Below are positions 34,026 to 42,900 of a DNA stretch of 64,000 bases, in pieces (position 1 is the stretch's first letter; every line of letters starts with the position of its first letter). The DNA is from Inquilinus sp042743185 (GTDB taxonomy: Bacteria > Pseudomonadota > Alphaproteobacteria > DSM-16000 > Inquilinaceae). Under the pieces are notes generated by a model. It had not been told where the DNA came from, ran no database searches, and saw only the letters and a list, made by a program, of their open reading frames with translations. The position numbers and the translations under genes were made by a program. The stretch spans positions 1 to 64,000 of the forward strand of contig NZ_JBHYMS010000021.1 of NCBI RefSeq assembly GCF_042743185.1, given 5' to 3'.

Positions 34026-34359
34026 GGTTCGCCCTACGGTCGCGGTCGTGCGCGACTTCGACTCCATCGAGGATCACTTGGTTCGGGTCTATCAGGAATA
34101 CGGAGACGACCTGGACAGCGCGATCGAGCGCGCTGCCATCCGAATCGACTCTGCACTCGCCTACATGCGAACGTTCGAAACCCACCCGCATCGGGGTACT
34201 GAGCATCCTCGCATCCGGCCCGGCGTCCGCAGCGTGACTGACAAGAGTTTCGTCTTCTATTTTGAGATCGACGAGCCAGGGTCCGAAGTCAGGATCCTGG
34301 CCGCCTTCTTCGGCGGCGCCGACCACAGGCGGCAGATCCTGGATCGACTTCGGCCCTGA
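34012..34359 (+). CDS. parE: ParE-family toxin
   Basis: RelE/ParE-superfamily toxin of 115 aa; characterised ParE proteins inhibit DNA gyrase. The start is GTG 34012 with AGAGGAAG upstream, giving VRHYRVRPTVAVVRDFDSIEDHLV. Core features are the helical hairpin (IERAAIRIDSALAYMRTF), the HPHRG loop and the beta sheet with VFYFEIDEP and VRILAAFFGG. Length is slightly above the usual ParE size. It forms a module with parD. Confidence 0.9.
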   Translation: MRHYRVRPTVAVVRDFDSIEDHLVRVYQEYGDDLDSAIERAAIRIDSALAYMRTFETHPHRGTEHPRIRPGVRSVTDKSFVFYFEIDEPGSEVRILAAFFGGADHRRQILDRLRP

Positions 34360-34388
34360 AGCCGGCTAACCCGCGAACACCAGTCGCG

Positions 34389-34467
34389 TAGGTTGGGTTC
34401 GCGATCGCGAACCCAACATTTACGCAGCCCAGGCCGGTGTTGGGTTCGCCAAGCGAACCCAACCTAC
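34389..34467. repeat. Pair of GTTGGGTTCGC palindromes
   Basis: Two palindromes: 34392-34417 (GTTGGGTTCGC, GATC, GCGAACCCAAC) and 34439-34463 (GTTGGGTTCGC, CAA, GCGAACCCAAC). The outer ends TAGGTTGGG and CCCAACCTA also pair, so the whole region can fold as one unit. It lies between the convergent parE and cpdB genes and includes the cpdB stop. It looks like a REP-type element acting as a bidirectional terminator. A variant occurs at 60733-60758. Confidence 0.75.
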
Positions 34468-36416
34468 GAGCCGAACACCAGCCGGTACTTGGCGAAGCCG
34501 TCGCCGGCGTCGCCGGCGGGCTCGATGGTCAGGCCGGGCGGCACCGCCTGGGCGGCGGCCGGGGCGCCGGGGAAGGTGACGACGACGGTCTTCGGCAGCG
34601 GCGCGAAGCTCCAGTTGCCGTCGGCGGTCGGATTGATCCGGCCCTGCTCGTGGATGAAGCGCACCAGAACGTCGCGGTTGGTGTCCGGCGCCTCGAGCAC
34701 GATGTTCTTGCCGTCGAGGCCGGGGAAGCTGCCGCCGCCCCCGGCGCGGTAATTGTTGGTGACGACGACGAAGTCCTGCTTCTCGTCGATCGGCTTGCCC
34801 TGAAACTGGAGGTCGACGATACGGTGCGCGTCCGGCGCCACCAGCTTGCCGTCGCCGTCGTAGCGCGAGGGCTTGGTCAGGTCGATGCGGTAGGTCACGC
34901 CGTCGATCACGTCGAAATTGTAGGAGGGGAAGCCGGGATCGATCAGCGGCTGCTCCTCGGTCTTCGCCGGGTCGATCCGGTTGAAGATGCCGGCGGAGCG
35001 CTCCAGCCATTCCCGCACGATGGCGCCGGAGACGCGCACCGCCCGCACCGTGTTCGGATAGAGGTACAGGTCGGCGACGTTCTTGATCGCGATCGGCCCG
35101 GCCGGGACGCTGGTGTAGTAGTCCGGCCCGCCGCGGCCGCCGGCCTTGAACGGCGCGGCGGCGGACAAGAGCGGCTGCCCCGCGGCCGGGGTGCCGGCCA
35201 AGAGCGGCGCGACATACCAGAGCTGGGCCTGGCTGACGATCTGCACCGACGGGTCGTCCGCCACCAGGGCGAAGTAGCTGGTGATCGGGGCGGAGATCTC
35301 GCCCACCGGCTGGCGCACATAGGCCAGGGTGGCGTCGTGCTCCGGCTGCGCCGCCGCGAGGATCTCCGGCCGCGAGTCGACCAGCGGCGTCACCTTGCGG
35401 TCGCGGCGCTCGTAGATCGGCCGCGCCTCGGACTTGAAGGCCGCGACCTTCCAGGTGGTGCCGTCGCGCTCGAGCTCCAGGTCGATGATGCCGAGATGGC
35501 TGCCCCAGAACCCGGCCATCACCGCCGGGATGCCGTGCAGCGTCCCGCGCTCGGCGTCGACGCCGTCGATGCCGGCGAAGTCGGGGCCGGGGAAGACCCG
35601 GTGCTGGTGGCCGGTCAGGATCACGTCGATGCCCGGCACCTCGGCCAGGAACAGGGCCGCGTTCTCCTCGCCGCCCTCGCGCTTGCCGCCGGCGATGCCG
35701 GAGTGGCACAGCGCCACCACCAGCTCGGCCCCGGCCTGGCGCAGCTCCGGCACGTACCGCTTCGCGGCGTCGACGATGTCGGTGGTGGTGACATGGCCTT
35801 CGAGATGGCCCTGGTCCCACTGCATGATCTGCGGCGGCACGAAGCCGATGACGCCGATCTTCACCGGCACCGCGGCGCCGCTGTCGTCCTTCAGATTGCG
35901 CTCCAGCACCTTGAAGGGCGGCAGATAGGGGCTGCCGTCGGTCTTCAGCAGGTTGGCGCAGACCAGGGGGAAGTTCGCCCCCTGCATCATCGCGCGGCCC
36001 AGGTAATCGAGCCCGTAGTTGAACTCGTGATTGCCCATGGTGCCGCAGTCATAGGCCAGCAGGTTCATGGCCTTGACGATCGGGTGCACCGCGCCGCCGT
36101 CCAGGCCGCGCTGATAGGCCATGTAGTCGCCCATCGGGTTGCCCTGGATCACGTCGCCGTTGTCGAACAGCAGCACGTTGCCGGCCTCGGCCCGGGCGGC
36201 GGCCAGCACCGCGGCGGTGCGGGCCAGGCCCATCGTGTCGTCGCCCTTGTCGCGGTAGTAGTCGTAGGGGAAGACGGCGACGTGCAGGTCGGTCGTCTCC
36301 AGGATCCGCAGCTTCAGCTTCGGCGCCGCGGCCCGCAGCGCGGCGGGGGCCAGGCCGATCGCGGCGGCGGCGACACCCGCCTTCAGGGTGGTGCGGCGGG
36401 TCAGGCGGTCGGTCAT
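34464..36416 (-). CDS. cpdB: CpdB-type 2',3'-cyclic-nucleotide phosphodiesterase / 3'-nucleotidase
   Basis: Periplasmic two-domain metallophosphoesterase of 650 aa (E. coli CpdB is about 647). It opens with a Tat-like signal, RLTRRTTLKAGVAAAA. The catalytic domain shows ETTDLHVAVFPYDY, DNGDVIQGNP, GNHEFNYGLD and TGHQHR, the metal and phosphate ligands. The C-terminal substrate domain has VVTNNYRAGGG and the aromatic stacking region. It releases phosphate from cyclic nucleotides and 3'-nucleotides during scavenging. The Tat signal is unusual, since the E. coli protein uses Sec. Confidence 0.93.
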   Translation of the reverse strand: MTDRLTRRTTLKAGVAAAAIGLAPAALRAAAPKLKLRILETTDLHVAVFPYDYYRDKGDDTMGLARTAAVLAAARAEAGNVLLFDNGDVIQGNPMGDYMAYQRGLDGGAVHPIVKAMNLLAYDCGTMGNHEFNYGLDYLGRAMMQGANFPLVCANLLKTDGSPYLPPFKVLERNLKDDSGAAVPVKIGVIGFVPPQIMQWDQGHLEGHVTTTDIVDAAKRYVPELRQAGAELVVALCHSGIAGGKREGGEENAALFLAEVPGIDVILTGHQHRVFPGPDFAGIDGVDAERGTLHGIPAVMAGFWGSHLGIIDLELERDGTTWKVAAFKSEARPIYERRDRKVTPLVDSRPEILAAAQPEHDATLAYVRQPVGEISAPITSYFALVADDPSVQIVSQAQLWYVAPLLAGTPAAGQPLLSAAAPFKAGGRGGPDYYTSVPAGPIAIKNVADLYLYPNTVRAVRVSGAIVREWLERSAGIFNRIDPAKTEEQPLIDPGFPSYNFDVIDGVTYRIDLTKPSRYDGDGKLVAPDAHRIVDLQFQGKPIDEKQDFVVVTNNYRAGGGGSFPGLDGKNIVLEAPDTNRDVLVRFIHEQGRINPTADGNWSFAPLPKTVVVTFPGAPAAAQAVPPGLTIEPAGDAGDGFAKYRLVFGS

Positions 36417-36485
36417 GCGGCGCTCCGGCGGCTGGGACGCTGCAGTCTAGAGCGAAGCCGATGACGGTTCCTAGGGCGGTGAAAC

Positions 36486-36510
36486 GGCCGGACGGGCGTG
36501 GTGTCCGGCC
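36486..36510 (-). terminator. Hairpin between yegP-like gene and cpdB
   Basis: GGCCGGAC at 36486-36493 pairs with GTCCGGCC at 36503-36510 with a 9-nt loop. It lies downstream of the YegP-like stop on the minus strand and may end that transcript. No T-run follows. Confidence 0.45.
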
Positions 36511-36555
36511 AGGGCCACCGGGCGGGGCGTGGGCCGCCTCGCCCGGCTGCCGTGG

Positions 36556-36738
36556 TCAGCTGGCGGTGGTGTCGTCGGTCGGAGCGTCCGGACCGTTCTT
36601 CTTGATCGACTCGATGGCGTTCTTGGCCGAGGCCTTGCTGGCGTAGCCCTCGGTCGAGAAGATCGTCTCGGAATTGTACTTGAACCGCACCCGGAACTCG
36701 CCGGACTTATCCTTGTAGATCTCGAACTTGTGCGCCAT
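36556..36738 (-). CDS. YegP/DUF1508 family small protein
   Basis: 60-aa protein of the DUF1508 (YegP) family, whose fold is a small beta-beta-alpha unit. The motif AHKFEIYKDKSGEFRVRFKY is followed by STEGYASKASAKNAIESIKKN, the pattern that gives the family its domain; E. coli YegP has two such units while this protein has one. The function of the family is not established. ATG 36738 starts directly at the domain, and the longer open frame to 36804 lacks support. Confidence 0.88.
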   Translation of the reverse strand: MAHKFEIYKDKSGEFRVRFKYNSETIFSTEGYASKASAKNAIESIKKNGPDAPTDDTTAS

Positions 36739-36831
36739 GGGTCGCCCCTCCGGGAATCGAGACATTAGTCGGGCAGTGTGATCGCGATATCCCAATATTC
36801 GCAAGCGGCTTTGTTGATCGATGGCAAGTTC

Positions 36832-38274
36832 TTACGCCGCCGGGGTAAACTGATAGGGCGTGGCGCCGCGCAAATTCTCATCCACCGACAGCACATGGTT
36901 CAGCGGCGGGAAGGCACGCTGGTCGCAATCCGGCCGCTCGCACAGCCGGCAATGCAGCCCGATCGGCGCCGCCGCCTCGTCGGAGGCGAGGTCGATGCCG
37001 TCGGCATAGACCAGCTGCGCCGCATGGGCGATCTCGCAGCCCAGCGCCAGGGCGAAGCTCTGCCCCTGGGCGCGGAAGCCGGCGCCCGGCTTGGACACGG
37101 TGCGGGCGATGGTGAACCAGCGGCTGCCGTCCGGCAGCTCCGCCACCTGGGTCTGGATCCGGCCGGGCGAGCGGAAGGCGTCGGGCAGGATCCACAAGGG
37201 GCAGGCGCCGCCCATCCGGGCGAAGGCGGAGTTGGTGGCGCCCAGGCGCTTCGACACGTTGCCGGCCTTGTCGCTGCGGATCAGGAAGAAGGGCACGCCC
37301 TTGGCACCCTGGCGCTGCAGCGTGGTCAGGCGGACCGAGACCTGCTCGAACGACGCCTCGAAGCGGCTCTGCAGCACCTCGATGTCGTAGCGCAGCGCCG
37401 TCGCCGCCCGCCAGAACCGGTCGTACGGCATCATCACCGCCCCGGCCAGATAGTTGGCCAGGACGATGCGGCCGAGGCGCGACGCCTCGGGGCCGGAGAA
37501 GCCGACCGGCGCCACCATCTCGTCCAGCAGGGCCCGGTACTTGACCAGCGCGATCTGCACCGCCAGGTGGAAGCTGCGGCTGGGCAGGGGCAGCATCTCG
37601 GACAAGAGGATGCGGCGGCCGTGCCGGTCGTAGCGGCGGCGCACCGGCCCCATCACCTCGACCGGCATCACCTTGACCCGCAGGGTCAGCTCCTCGTCGA
37701 GATATCGGATCAGGCCCGGGAACAGGGCGCCGGGCTCGATCGCCCCGGCCTGCCAGATCTCCTCCGCCGCGGTCTCCAGCTCCGGGAAGTGATGGCCATG
37801 CGCCTGCACCCAGTCGCGCACCTCGTCCAGCGGCGACGAGCCCTCGGCGATGTCCGGCGCCGATCGCTGCTCGGCCAGGAGGCGCAGCGTCTCGCGCCCC
37901 TCGCGATAGGCCTGGTACAGGGCCAGCACCGCCTCGGCCGCCGCCGGCGCCTGGGCGGCCAGGTCGATGATGTCCTGCCGCTTCAGCCCGGCGGTGCCCG
38001 GCCGTGGCGTGGCGAACAGCGGGTCGCCGAACACCTCGGACAGGCCGCCGACCAGCCGCTCGCCCTCGTCCTCGGCGAAGCTGGCGAGGTCGAGGTCGAA
38101 GATCTGGCCCAGCTTCAGCAGGATCTCGACCGTCACCGGCCGCTGGTTGCTCTCGATCAGGTTGAGATAGGAGGCGGAGATGCCCAGCCGCTCCGCCAGC
38201 TGCGCCTGGCTGACCTCGCGGTCGCGCCGCAGCCGCCGGATCTTGTGCCCCAGCATCGGCTTGCGCGCGGCCAT
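36832..38274 (-). CDS. XRE-family regulator, RamB/ScfR-like
   Basis: 480-aa regulator with an N-terminal XRE helix-turn-helix (IRRLRRDREVSQAQLAERLGISASYLNLIESNQRPV, split over two helices), a central ImmA/IrrE-like helical part, and the C-terminal DUF2083 domain with a CxxCxxxxC-type cluster (HCRLCERPDCDQRAFPP). This layout is that of RamB and the short-chain fatty acyl regulators, which control glyoxylate bypass or fatty-acid genes. It is divergent from aceA with a 163-bp intergenic region that holds a RamB-box-like site, so control of aceA is very likely. Direction of control (activator or repressor) cannot be told. Confidence 0.9.
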   Translation of the reverse strand: MAARKPMLGHKIRRLRRDREVSQAQLAERLGISASYLNLIESNQRPVTVEILLKLGQIFDLDLASFAEDEGERLVGGLSEVFGDPLFATPRPGTAGLKRQDIIDLAAQAPAAAEAVLALYQAYREGRETLRLLAEQRSAPDIAEGSSPLDEVRDWVQAHGHHFPELETAAEEIWQAGAIEPGALFPGLIRYLDEELTLRVKVMPVEVMGPVRRRYDRHGRRILLSEMLPLPSRSFHLAVQIALVKYRALLDEMVAPVGFSGPEASRLGRIVLANYLAGAVMMPYDRFWRAATALRYDIEVLQSRFEASFEQVSVRLTTLQRQGAKGVPFFLIRSDKAGNVSKRLGATNSAFARMGGACPLWILPDAFRSPGRIQTQVAELPDGSRWFTIARTVSKPGAGFRAQGQSFALALGCEIAHAAQLVYADGIDLASDEAAAPIGLHCRLCERPDCDQRAFPPLNHVLSVDENLRGATPYQFTPAA

Positions 38275-38287
38275 CGATCTTCTCCGA

Positions 38288-38318
38288 TTTACAAAACTGG
38301 CATAAACAAACTTTACAA
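38288..38318. promoter_or_regulatory. RamB-box-like sites between regulator and aceA
   Basis: TTTACAA occurs at 38288-38294 and again at 38312-38318, 24 bp apart, inside an AT-rich patch. The second copy, read with its flank, is AAACTTTACAA, which differs by one base from the AAACTTTGCAA core that I recall for the C. glutamicum RamB motif. A third partial copy, TTTACAGG, overlaps the aceA ribosome-binding region. Confidence 0.55.
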
Positions 38319-38437
38319 CCTTTCCTTTTCACGCTCAACGCCGCGTTGACGTTGGGTGGAGCGCAACACAACATCCTTCTCATCTTCGCAGCGCAACATG
38401 ACGCGCCGCTTTGTCGGACTTGAAAAGGATTTACAGG

Positions 38438-39715
38438 ATGGCTCCCCTCGACTCTCCGACCTCGACCCGACACCTCGCCGGCCGCTTCGACGGCATCGTC
38501 CGGGACTACGCCCCGGCGGATGTCGACCGGCTGCGCGGATCGGTCCGGATCGAGCACACGCTGGCCCGGCTCGGCGCCGAGCGGCTGTGGGAGCTGATGC
38601 ACAAGCGCGATTTCGTCAATTCGCTGGGCGCCACCAACGGCACCCAGGCGATGCAGCAGGTGCGCGCCGGGCTGGAAGCGATCTACCTGTCCGGCTGGCA
38701 GGTGGCGGCCGACGCCAACACCGCCGGCCAGATGTATCCGGACCAGAGCCTGTACCCGGCGGATTCGGTGCCGGAGGCGGTGCGCAAGATCAACCGCACC
38801 CTGCAGCGCGCCGACCAGATCGAGCATGCCGAGGGCGGGGCCAAGCGCCACTGGTTCGCGCCGATCGTGGCCGATGCCGAGGCCGGCTTCGGCGGCCCGC
38901 TGAACGCGTTCGAGCTGATGAAGGCGATGATCGAGGCCGGCGCCGCCGGCGTGCATTTCGAGGACCAGCTGGCGTCGGAGAAGAAGTGCGGCCATCTCGG
39001 CGGCAAGGTGCTGGTGCCGATGCGCAGCTTCATCCGCACCCTCAACGCCGCCCGCCTCGCCGCCGACGTCATGGACGTGCCGACCGTGCTGCTGGCCCGC
39101 ACCGACGCCGAGAGCGCCAAGCTGATCACCAGCGACATCGACGAGCGCGACCATCCGTTCATCGACCGGACGCAGCGCAGCGAGGAGGGCTTCCATCCGA
39201 TCAAGCCGGAGAACCGGATGGAGTATTGCATCGCCCGCGGCCTGGCCTTCGCGCCCTATGCCGACCTGCTGTGGATGGAGACCTCGAAGCCCGATCTCGG
39301 CCAGGCGAAGCGCTTCGCCGAGGGCATCCACCGGCACTTCCCGGGCAAGCTGCTGTCCTACAACTGCTCGCCCAGCTTCAACTGGAAGGCCAATCTCGAC
39401 GACGCCACCATCGCCAAGTTCCAGCGCGAGCTGGGGGCCATGGGCTACAAGTTCCAGTTCATCACCCTGGCCGGCTTCCACAGCCTGAACTACGCCACCT
39501 TCGAGCTGGCGCGCGGCTACAAGGACCGGCAGATGGCCGCCTACTCCGAACTGCAGCAGGCGGAGTTCGCGGCTGAGGCCCAGGGCTACACCGCGACCAA
39601 GCACCAGCGCGAGGTCGGCACCGGCTATTTCGACGCCGTCAGCCTCGCCATCTCCGGCGGCAAGGCGTCGACCACCGCGCTCGGCGAGTCGACCGAAGCC
39701 GCCCAGTTCCACTGA
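38438..39715 (+). CDS. aceA: Isocitrate lyase
   Basis: First enzyme of the glyoxylate bypass, splitting isocitrate to succinate and glyoxylate, 425 aa. The active-site loop KKCGHLGG carries catalytic C184, and NCSPSFNWKANLD is the conserved substrate and Mg region. The preceding TTG at 38411 is an unlikely start; ATG 38438 has an AAGGA-type site upstream. It is divergent from the RamB/ScfR-like regulator and is followed by a DUF4170 gene. Malate synthase is not in the window. Confidence 0.96.
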   Translation: MAPLDSPTSTRHLAGRFDGIVRDYAPADVDRLRGSVRIEHTLARLGAERLWELMHKRDFVNSLGATNGTQAMQQVRAGLEAIYLSGWQVAADANTAGQMYPDQSLYPADSVPEAVRKINRTLQRADQIEHAEGGAKRHWFAPIVADAEAGFGGPLNAFELMKAMIEAGAAGVHFEDQLASEKKCGHLGGKVLVPMRSFIRTLNAARLAADVMDVPTVLLARTDAESAKLITSDIDERDHPFIDRTQRSEEGFHPIKPENRMEYCIARGLAFAPYADLLWMETSKPDLGQAKRFAEGIHRHFPGKLLSYNCSPSFNWKANLDDATIAKFQRELGAMGYKFQFITLAGFHSLNYATFELARGYKDRQMAAYSELQQAEFAAEAQGYTATKHQREVGTGYFDAVSLAISGGKASTTALGESTEAAQFH

Positions 39716-39754
39716 TCATCTGCGCCCAGGCGCGCCCCGACGGAGGACATGACC

Positions 39755-39949
39755 ATGACGAACCGCTTCTGGATCATCGGCGGCGAATATGCCGATACCC
39801 GCTTCGACCGGCTGGTCGACGGCACCGAGAGCCTGCAGGGCCCGTTCGAGAACTACGACGAGGCGCTGCACGCCTGGCGGCAGCTGGCCTCGGCCACCAC
39901 CAGCAACGCGCATCAGCGCTACACCATCGCGCATGAGGGCGCCCGCTGA
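39755..39949 (+). CDS. DUF4170 small protein
   Basis: 64-aa protein of the DUF4170 type found in alphaproteobacteria: NRFWIIGGEYADTRFDRLVDG, then GPFENYDEALHAWRQLA and RYTIAHE. The layout is a short beta strand, helix and strand, similar to a minimal sheet-binding unit. ATG 39755 is 8 bases from GGAGG, while ATG 39749 would be too close. It lies 39 bp after aceA and may be cotranscribed. Function is unknown. Confidence 0.85.
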   Translation: MTNRFWIIGGEYADTRFDRLVDGTESLQGPFENYDEALHAWRQLASATTSNAHQRYTIAHEGAR

Positions 39950-39974
39950 GGCCGCGGCCGGCGCTCCTCGGCCG

Positions 39975-42900
39975 TCATGCCTGGCGCCCGCCCGACATGT
40001 CCTCGCGCATCCGGTGCAGATGGCCGTCGACGATCGGCTGCTCATGCGCCGCCGGTTGCGGCACGGCCAGCGAGTCCAGGCTGTAGGACCGCAGGCCGCC
40101 GATGGCCCCCTCGATGTGACGGATCGCCGCCGAGGTCGCGCCCTCGGCGGCGTCGGCATCCACACCCTCCAGGACCCGGCGGGCCTGCTCCAGACGACCG
40201 ATCGCGGTTGCGACATGGGCGTTGAGGGACGGTTCGGCCTCCGCACCGCCGCTGCCGTGGGACCCGGCCATGAGCCGCAGGAGCCTGACGATTTCCGGAA
40301 GCCAGGCGCGGGCTTCGTTCAGGTCATGGTCGATGTCGTCCCGCAACTGCTGCTCATAAGGCCTGGCGTCGCGATCCGCACGCAGGGCATAGGCCCGGTT
40401 CCCGGCCGCCTGCAGCTTGCCGATGAGGGTGGCGAAATCCCCCCGGGACAGCTCGGCTTTCTGCTGCCCCAGCAGCTTGACGACCGCCCACACCTGATAG
40501 CTGAGCTGGACCAGCAGGCTCGGGCCGCCCTCCGCGTCCGGCGGGGGCCGGCGGAGAGGTTCGGCGGCGCCGTTGTCCGGGTCGGGCCTCGGGCCGGGCG
40601 AAGGGCGGTCGAACTCCGACGGGGCCGGCACGACCGAATCCCATAGATCGCGCAGCGTCGTGAGATAGGCGCGGCTCTCCGGGGCCAGGCTGTCCAGATC
40701 CCCCGGACGGCTGAAGCGGGTGTTCCACAGCACGTCGCGCAGGTCCCGGCCCAGCCGCAGCAGCTGGAGCTGCGCGGAGAACTGCCCTTCCCAGCTCTGC
40801 GGCCCGGCGAAGACCCGGGCAAGGTGCTCGCGCACCGCGGCGACCCGACCCCGCAGCCGGGCCATGTCCGCCGCCGCCAGGCCGTTCGGCGGAACGGGCT
40901 GGCCCGCCCCGGCCAGCTCCTGGAAGTGACGCTCCGCCCGATCGAGCTCGATATCGAAGGCCTGCAGCAGCGCCTCGCCCTTCGCCAGGCGGTCCAGCCG
41001 GCCGACCGGGCCGCCGGCCAGGCGGTCGAGCCGCGCGATCGTCCAGCGGATCGCCTCATCCGCGGCCCCGGCGGCCACGGCATGGCCGTCCTCCCCGGTC
41101 GGGCGTCCGGCGAAGGCCTGGCCGAGGCCCCGGACCAGGTCGCGGAAATGATCGCGGACCCGGCCGAACTCCTCCAGCTTGGCATGGAGGTCCCGGGTCG
41201 AGCGGGGCGGCTCGCGCAGGCCCTGGTTCAGGGCGTAATAGGCCTGGCCCGGCCCCGTCACATCGACGCCGGGGGGCAGCGCGCCGGACGCCTGCCACGC
41301 CAGGACCGAGCGGGATCCCGCGGCCTGCAGGGCCAGGCAGGCCCGGCCCAGGAACGCCCGCCGCATGTCGTCGATCTGCCGCTGTTCCGTGTCAAGGCGC
41401 CGCTGCTCCTGCCGGAACGCGTCATGGGCCCGCCGCGATCGCAGCTTCATCGGCCGGGCGACCACCGGGCGCGGATAGTGCAGCTCGCGGGGACCGTCGA
41501 GATTCGGCGCCCGCCATCCGAAATAGGGATAGAGGACCGGCCGGTCCTCTCCCACCGGCAGCTCCGTCTCGGCGCGCCGGGCCAGCTCGTCCAGCACACG
41601 GAGCTTCCGCTCGGCGTCGTACAGCTCGATCTCGGCCCGCGTCGCCGCCGGCCGGCCGCCGAACCGGCCCGCGAACGGTCCGGTCTCCCCGGCCGCGGGG
41701 GCCGGCTCAACCCCCCGCCGGCGCGCCAGATCCGTGAGGGGGCTGACAAGCGCCGCGTCGATCCACTCCTTCACCGCGTTGACGCCGATGGCGTTGGGCA
41801 CCGCGTCGCCGCCGACGGCGCCGGGGTTCCGGGTCAGATGCACGGTGACGTCGATCAGCTCGTGCCGCAGGGCCCGGGCCCGGTCGGCCAGGGCGCGCAG
41901 CCCGGGGCGGTCCGCTTCCGGGGCGTCCCAGGCGCGGATCGACAGCCCGGCCAGGTCCGACAGCGCGGCCCGGGCCGCTTCGACATCCTCGCGGTCGCGG
42001 GCGCCCGCCAGCGTGGCCAGATGGCCGTCGACCTCGGTCCATATCGGGTCGGCTGCCGGGGGCGGCGCGGGCGGATCCGTGCGGTCGACCCCGACCGGCG
42101 GCGCCGCATCCCGGGGGGCGGGCGATCCGGGGGCTTGCGCCGGCCGCGGCGGCGCGGCGGCCCCGCCACCGGGCGGAACGCTCGGGGGCTCCGGATCGGT
42201 GCGCTGCACCCCGCCGCCGGGCGGGTCGTCGTCGGGCGGTGTCTCGTCCGTCCGGTCGGCGGCGAGCTTCTCCCGATGGGCGTCGATCAGCTGATCGACA
42301 TAGTGGAGGGTCCGCCTGAACTGCTTCTGCTCCGAGGTCTCCCAGGGCACGAACTTCTCATCCCGGGAGAGCTGGCCGTAGTCCCACAGCTTGAATTCGC
42401 CGGTCTCCGGATGCACCAGGAACTCGATGTCGGAGATGTAGAGCCTCTGCTGCGCGAGATCGTGCAGGAACGCCCTGGTCGCGACGAGGCTGGACAATCC
42501 GGCTGCGGTGAAATCCGAGCTGTCGAACTGCCAGATCATGGTGCCGACGCCGTCGAGATCGGTCGTTTCCAAGAGGGATCGCAGCGTCCGGTCGCTGGCG
42601 GCATAGAGATCGGTGACGAAGGCCGATTTCCCGTGGATCCGGACGACGCCGAGCACGTCGACGACATGAGGCGCCCCGAGCTCCTTCAGGCGCTGCGTGA
42701 TGTCGAGATAGTATTGCGGGTCGTTGAAGGGGGTTTCGACCTCGTTCATCTCGTCGCGGAAGACCACGGCCGCCTTGTCGTGCAGCCTGAACGCGGTCTT
42801 GAAGCCTCCGACCCCCAGCATCTCGCCCAGCATGTCCACGGGCGCGACCGTCCGGCGGCCGCCCTCGTCATCCACGAGGAGGAGCGTCCCGTCGTCCTGC

